NCBI GenBank assembly: GCA_020723925.1
Contig: DYHX01000011.1
Location: 1-34,331 of the forward strand
Reading direction: 5' to 3'
Length of the DNA: 34,331 nt
Source of the DNA: Nitrospira japonica
GTDB taxonomy: Bacteria > Nitrospirota > Thermodesulfovibrionia > Thermodesulfovibrionales > DYHX01
A program made the position numbers and the translations under genes. The notes under the pieces were generated by a model. That model was not told the origin of the DNA. It made no database searches and saw only the letters and a program-made list of their open reading frames with translations. Shown here piece after piece: positions 30,668-34,331 of the stretch. The number at the start of each line of letters is the position of its first letter. Positions within the stretch are counted from its first letter, which is position 1.

Positions 30668-31777
30668 TTGTACGCATTAATGATTGCCCTGTCAAGGCCT
30701 GTGAATATTTTAGGATGGGCAATAACGAGGGTTGCTGTAACCGGACGAGCTACAGGAATAGATTTTGAGGAAATAAAAAAGTTTTCTATAAAATTAGGAC
30801 TCGCAGTGGCATTAATTATAGGTCTGGGACCACTATTGTTATCCCCTATAATTCGTATGTTCCTTAAGACCGAGAGTTTACTCCTGTTTTTACCCCTCGG
30901 GTTAACGCTTTTTATCTGGAGTCTAACCGGAATATTAAGGGGATTGTTCACCTCGATAGAAGCATTTGGCGTGCTGTCATATACTGCTACCGTAGAGCTT
31001 TTTGTAAGGGCAGTATGCGGGATAACCCTTGTGCTTTTAGGTCTCAAAGTCTTCGGGGCAATAGCAGGCTCAGCCTTTGGGGCGCTCTGTGTCTTTCTCC
31101 TGCTTTTTGGCAGAAGGAGGTATATCGTTGAAAGATATAATGAGCGGAAGCAGCAAGGCATTTCTGGAGGAGGCTTTAGCAGTATAGCCACAAGGGTTTT
31201 TTTTATTGCACTGCCCACAGGCTTTTTCCTCGAACTTGACCTGCTACTTGCCAAGAGGTTCTTCTCTCCTGAAGAGGCTGGCATCTATGCAGCCGCTGCC
31301 CTTATTGGAAAGGGGTTACTTATGTTTTCCACTGTAGCCTCCGCAGTCGTTTATCCAAAGCTTGTGGAGGAGAGATTAAGCAATAAAGGGGTTATTGCCT
31401 TTCTATGGGGTGTTGGCATAGCCCTGCTTTTATTTGTCACTGGATATGGATTTTTAAAACTCTTCGGGGAGCCGGTTGTCGGACTTCTATTTGGCGATAA
31501 ATATAGGGGTGTTGTTGGATTGGTTCCTGCTTATGTCCTTGCCCTTATTCCCCTTGCCGTTCATCTTCAGGTGACAAATTATAAAGGGGCGATAGGAGGC
31601 TGGATAGAAGGGATGTGGCTCTGGATTGTTCTTGGTGGGTATTATCTATCCCTTGAGCTGTTTTCTTCCACGCTTCATTCATATCTGTGGGCAATATTTA
31701 TATTTCATTTAGTTACAGCACCTTTGAGTTTTTTTATTCTTTATCTCAGGCATAACAAAGGGAAAAATAAGTCATGA
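30668..31777 (+). CDS. Polysaccharide flippase (Wzx/MATE-like), start uncertain
   Basis: 369 residues from a TTG, with about nine to ten membrane helices; it belongs with O-antigen/polysaccharide exporters that flip lipid-linked glycans. The conserved basic loop (RPVNILGWAITRVAV) and the second-half pattern (LPTGFFLELDLLLAKRFFSP, EEAGIYAAAALIGKG) are typical. The first conserved helix lies upstream of this TTG in the same frame (from about 30530) but without a usable start codon, so the gene may be disrupted. The 3' end overlaps the next gene by 4 nt (ATGA). Confidence 0.78.
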   Translation: MYALMIALSRPVNILGWAITRVAVTGRATGIDFEEIKKFSIKLGLAVALIIGLGPLLLSPIIRMFLKTESLLLFLPLGLTLFIWSLTGILRGLFTSIEAFGVLSYTATVELFVRAVCGITLVLLGLKVFGAIAGSAFGALCVFLLLFGRRRYIVERYNERKQQGISGGGFSSIATRVFFIALPTGFFLELDLLLAKRFFSPEEAGIYAAAALIGKGLLMFSTVASAVVYPKLVEERLSNKGVIAFLWGVGIALLLFVTGYGFLKLFGEPVVGLLFGDKYRGVVGLVPAYVLALIPLAVHLQVTNYKGAIGGWIEGMWLWIVLGGYYLSLELFSSTLHSYLWAIFIFHLVTAPLSFFILYLRHNKGKNKS

Positions 31778-32841
31778 AAAAGATTTTGGTCCTTCCATTA
31801 TATGGAATCGGTGATGTGCTAATGACAACCCCAGCCATCAGGAATTTAAAGGAGCAGTTGGATGTAGAGATTACTTATCTTCATATGTTTAAGACCACAA
31901 GAGACATCTTACTGCATAACCCCTATGTTGATGAGAACATCCATTTCCCTTTTCTTGAGGCAAGCAAGTTTAATAGTCTATGCTTTTTGATGCGGTTCAG
32001 GAAAAAACTTGATTGCTCTATCAACTTTTACCCCTCTAACAGGAGGGATTACAATCTGGCTGCGTTTATTGCAGGGAGTCCTATCAGAATCGGACATCGA
32101 TACCTGTTGGGCGATATAAAAGAAATGAATTTTTTAAAGACTAATGCTGTAATGGAGAATGACAGTCTTCATTGTGTGGAAGAGAATCTCAGACTTCTGG
32201 ATCTCATGGATATTCAAGTAAGAAGGCCCTATCCTTTAGAGATTTACCTGCCAGAAGAAGAAAGATTATTTGCTCACCAATGGCTAAAAGAAAGGAAGAT
32301 AGATGAAAAGATATTGGTCGGTATTCACCCTGGGACAAGCGCATTTAAAAACCACGATAAGAGAAGATGGCCTCAGGCTTCATTTGCAGATCTTATTAAC
32401 AGGCTTGCCCTTGAACTGAGAGGTAGTGTCTTCCTTCTTTTTGGTGGTCCTGAAGAGAAACCTTTGAGGCAGGAGATTATCTCAATGAGTGATAATAATG
32501 ATAAGGTTATCTCAATTGATTCTCTTACAATAAGACAGGCAGCTTCTCTCATCCAGAAATGCAGACTTTTTATAACAAACGACTCAGGTCTCATGCACAT
32601 AGCAGCAGCTATGCAGGTGCCAACAGTTGCTATCTTTGGACCGACAAACCCTGTCTGGGTCAGACCCTGGGGTGTAAAACATAGAATTGTCAGGTTAGGC
32701 TTATCCTGTAGCCCGTGTTTTAGATACTCGCCAAGACCCCTGAGATGTGATGCAAATCTGGATTATGCCTGTCTTAAAGATATAAGTGTTGATTTCGTCT
32801 TTAATGCGTGTATAGACCTGGTTAAAGAGGCAGCAATTTAG
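31774..32841 (+). CDS. Glycosyltransferase family 9 (heptosyltransferase-like)
   Basis: 355 residues, GT-B fold of the ADP-heptose:LPS heptosyltransferase family. Motifs: GIGDVLMTTPAIRNL at the start, GIHPGTSAFKNHDKRRWP (donor binding), LLFGGPEEKPL, and FITNDSGLMHIAAAMQVPTV with AIFGPTNP. It points to a Gram-negative outer membrane or a related surface glycan. The ATG overlaps the flippase stop as ATGA. Confidence 0.91.
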   Translation: MKKILVLPLYGIGDVLMTTPAIRNLKEQLDVEITYLHMFKTTRDILLHNPYVDENIHFPFLEASKFNSLCFLMRFRKKLDCSINFYPSNRRDYNLAAFIAGSPIRIGHRYLLGDIKEMNFLKTNAVMENDSLHCVEENLRLLDLMDIQVRRPYPLEIYLPEEERLFAHQWLKERKIDEKILVGIHPGTSAFKNHDKRRWPQASFADLINRLALELRGSVFLLFGGPEEKPLRQEIISMSDNNDKVISIDSLTIRQAASLIQKCRLFITNDSGLMHIAAAMQVPTVAIFGPTNPVWVRPWGVKHRIVRLGLSCSPCFRYSPRPLRCDANLDYACLKDISVDFVFNACIDLVKEAAI

Positions 32842-32864
32842 CCTTTTCATTCAGGCAAGATAAT

Positions 32865-32873
32865 TGCTATAAT
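32865..32873 (+). promoter_or_regulatory. Extended -10 promoter directly before the DPM1-like gene
   Basis: TGCTATAAT is a perfect extended -10 (TGn plus TATAAT). Its expected start of transcription, about 32880, is only 1-2 nt before the ATG at 32882, and no Shine-Dalgarno lies between. The mRNA may be leaderless. The -35 region is poor (TTTTCA), as is usual for extended -10 promoters. Confidence 0.5.
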
Positions 32874-32881
32874 TTTAACCG

Positions 32882-33646
32882 ATGAATAAATTTCTCGCAA
32901 TCATACCTACTTACAATGAGAAGAAAAGTCTTCCTGCTGTCATTGATTCTATTTTGAAACATGATGGATTTGATGTTCTTGTTGTAGATGATGCGTCTCC
33001 TGATGGAACTGCCCAGGTTGTTAAGGAAGTCATGTCTAAATCGAATAGGGTATCTATCCTTGAAAGGCCTGCAAAGCTTGGTCTTGGCTCTGCCTATGTG
33101 ACTGGTTTCAAGTGGGGACTTGAGCTGGATTATGATTATTTCATCGAGATCGATGCTGATGGTTCCCATAATCCTGAGGCATTACCATGGTTTGTTAAAG
33201 AGATGGAAAGGGGTTATGATTTAGTTATAGGCTCAAGGTATATTGCTGGTAAGATAAGCGTGGTTGGTTGGGACTTTAGACGTCTCTTGCTGTCAAAATT
33301 TGGCAATTTATATGCCTCCAGGATACTCGGGCTCAGGTTGACAGACCTCACAAGCGGATTCAGATGCTATAGCAGGCAGGCACTGAAGGCAATAGACCTC
33401 GATAGAATTTACTCTAATGGTTACGCATTTCAGATAGAGATGGCATATCTTGTTACAAGGGCTGGTTTTGAGGTCGGGGAGATGCCAATAATATTCTATG
33501 AAAGAAATTCTGGCTCTTCAAAGATGTCAAAAAAGATAGTTAGAGAGGCAGCGATTCTTCCGTGGAGATTAAGAATGAGAGAGATAAAAGATTTTGTCGG
33601 TAAGATATTTTTAAAGAGGAAATATGCTAAAGAGATATCTGGTTAA
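32882..33646 (+). CDS. Polyprenol monophosphomannose synthase-like GT2
   Basis: 254 residues of the DPM1-type GT2 family: IIPTYNEKKSLPAVI, VLVVDDASPDGTAQVV, LGLGSAYVTGFKWGL, IEIDADGSHNPEALP with the DxD metal site (Asp91, Asp93), VIGSRYIAG and DLTSGFRCYSR. The enzyme would load a sugar, usually mannose, onto a polyprenyl phosphate at the membrane. That would supply a lipid-linked donor for the GT-C protein at 18782-20788. There is no membrane anchor at the C-terminus. The last 23 nt overlap the next gene. Confidence 0.91.
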   Translation: MNKFLAIIPTYNEKKSLPAVIDSILKHDGFDVLVVDDASPDGTAQVVKEVMSKSNRVSILERPAKLGLGSAYVTGFKWGLELDYDYFIEIDADGSHNPEALPWFVKEMERGYDLVIGSRYIAGKISVVGWDFRRLLLSKFGNLYASRILGLRLTDLTSGFRCYSRQALKAIDLDRIYSNGYAFQIEMAYLVTRAGFEVGEMPIIFYERNSGSSKMSKKIVREAAILPWRLRMREIKDFVGKIFLKRKYAKEISG

Positions 33647-34271
33647 AGGACTGATTGTTGCCATACTTTTCCTTTTGCTTGTAGGCGGGAGGGTATTTTA
33701 CTTGCAGAGAAGCCATTTTATGGATGCAGAAAAATATTATAGCGAAGCTAACTGGAAGCTTGCCATAAGGGAATATGATACTGCGATGCATTTCTACACG
33801 CCATGGTCGCCTTATATTCAGAAGTCTGCAGAGAGGCTGTGGCAGATTGGTGAAATGTTCGAAAAGCAGGACAGGCTTGATTGGGCAAATATTGCGTATT
33901 CTTCTATAAGGAGTTCTTTTTATGCCTCAAGAAGTCTCTATACTCCTGGTAAAGATTGGATAAACAAGTGCGATGACAAAATTGCAGACCTTAATGTTAG
34001 GATATTAATCAAGGAAGGCTCTATCAAACCAGAGGAAGCAGATGCTGAGAAAAAGAAACACCTCTATGTTTTAAAAGTCGACAGGGCGCCAGACCCATTA
34101 TGGTCTGTGCTTGTAGAGGTTGGGTTTTTTGGGTGGGTAGCGTCTATTATATTTATGATATTTAAAGGCTTTGATGATAATGGAAAGATAAGGAAGAGAT
34201 TTGCCCTTTATGGGGCTTTATCCTTTATCTCTGCCTTTGCCCTCTGGATTATATCTCTGCTTAAGGCTTAA
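33624..34271 (+). CDS. Membrane protein with TPR-like helices, function unknown
   Basis: 215 residues: an N-terminal membrane helix (about 8-25), a soluble helical region with TPR-like repeats (MDAEKYYSEANWKLAIREYD, WQIGEMFEKQDRLDWANIAY), and two C-terminal membrane helices (about 162-180 and 194-213). The topology puts the helical part in the periplasm, perhaps as a scaffold for the glycan machinery. I recognise no named family. The start overlaps the GT2 gene by 23 nt behind an AGAGGA site. Confidence 0.72.
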   Translation: MLKRYLVKGLIVAILFLLLVGGRVFYLQRSHFMDAEKYYSEANWKLAIREYDTAMHFYTPWSPYIQKSAERLWQIGEMFEKQDRLDWANIAYSSIRSSFYASRSLYTPGKDWINKCDDKIADLNVRILIKEGSIKPEEADAEKKKHLYVLKVDRAPDPLWSVLVEVGFFGWVASIIFMIFKGFDDNGKIRKRFALYGALSFISAFALWIISLLKA

Positions 34272-34276
34272 AATGA

Positions 34277-34331
34277 CCGAAAAATAGACATAGAAGGCAG
34301 GCATGGCAGGATTCATAATTTTTAGAATCGA
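34277..34331. mobile_element. Left part of another GACATAG element, cut by the window edge
   Basis: CCGAAAAATAGACATAG starts at 34277, only 5 nt after the preceding stop codon, followed by AAGGCAGGCATGGCAGG and ATTCATAATTTTTAGAATCG, matching the oriented end of R1 and R2 but without the CCCC..GGGG hairpin. The element continues outside the window. Confidence 0.75.

Overview
The window looks like a chromosomal segment of an uncultured, probably anaerobic Gram-negative bacterium. By gene content and moderate GC (roughly 43-45% by eye) I would place it near Nitrospirota (Thermodesulfovibrio-like lineages) or a neighbouring deltaproteobacterial group. The clues are a giant fused acyl-CoA dehydratase activase-type protein, a stand-alone core MetE-like protein, a RicT/PSP1-holB-tmk-metG neighbourhood, and a UbiA/radical-SAM/GT sugar cluster. 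This placement is an inference. There is no rRNA, tRNA, CRISPR array or recognisable transposase.

Positions 46-17499 are mostly minus strand and mostly housekeeping. In transcription order they run: the 1454-aa activase-like protein, a hidden 32-aa bS22/COX24-type ribosomal protein, a small coiled-coil protein, core MetE-like, tmk, holB, ricT, metG, radC, purH, purD and purE. A frameshifted C-terminal remnant of a DUF89/ARMT1-like gene follows. The exceptions are tsaC (minus, divergent from a plus-strand RNA-recognition-motif protein at the left edge) and a plus-strand secreted DUF1460 protein in the middle.

Positions 17850-34271 are all plus strand. A single type IV pilin has its own promoter, leader hairpin and strong terminator. 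It is followed by an envelope-glycan cluster: a GT117/DUF2723 GT-C enzyme, two GT4 transferases, a B12-binding-type radical SAM, a UbiA-family prenyltransferase resembling decaprenyl-phosphate phosphoribosyltransferase, two SDR epimerases, a SPASM radical SAM, an unknown membrane protein, a SAM methyltransferase, a flippase, a GT9 heptosyltransferase-like protein, a DPM1-like GT2 and a membrane protein with TPR-like helices. Together they suggest synthesis, polyprenol-linked assembly and export of a cell-surface glycan, perhaps with glycosylation of surface proteins such as the pilin.

The most unusual feature is the repeat load. Heptanucleotide-period tandem tracts (GTCGCGA, TGACCCC, CCGTGAA, GTGACCA, GTTACGC, CCCCAAT and relatives) sit between genes and also in frame inside conserved genes: metG, holB twice, the activase-like gene four times, the GT117 gene and a GT4 gene. 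In holB one insert falls between the first and second zinc-ligand cysteines. A second family, with 17-bp inverted ends reading CCGAAAAATAGACATAG and internal CCCC..GGGG hairpins, brackets the tmk-core-metE pair, encodes the C-terminal residues of Tmk and recurs at 17.7 kb and at the right edge. Several genes also carry apparent single-base frameshifts (DUF89 remnant, methyltransferase tail, flippase N-terminus).
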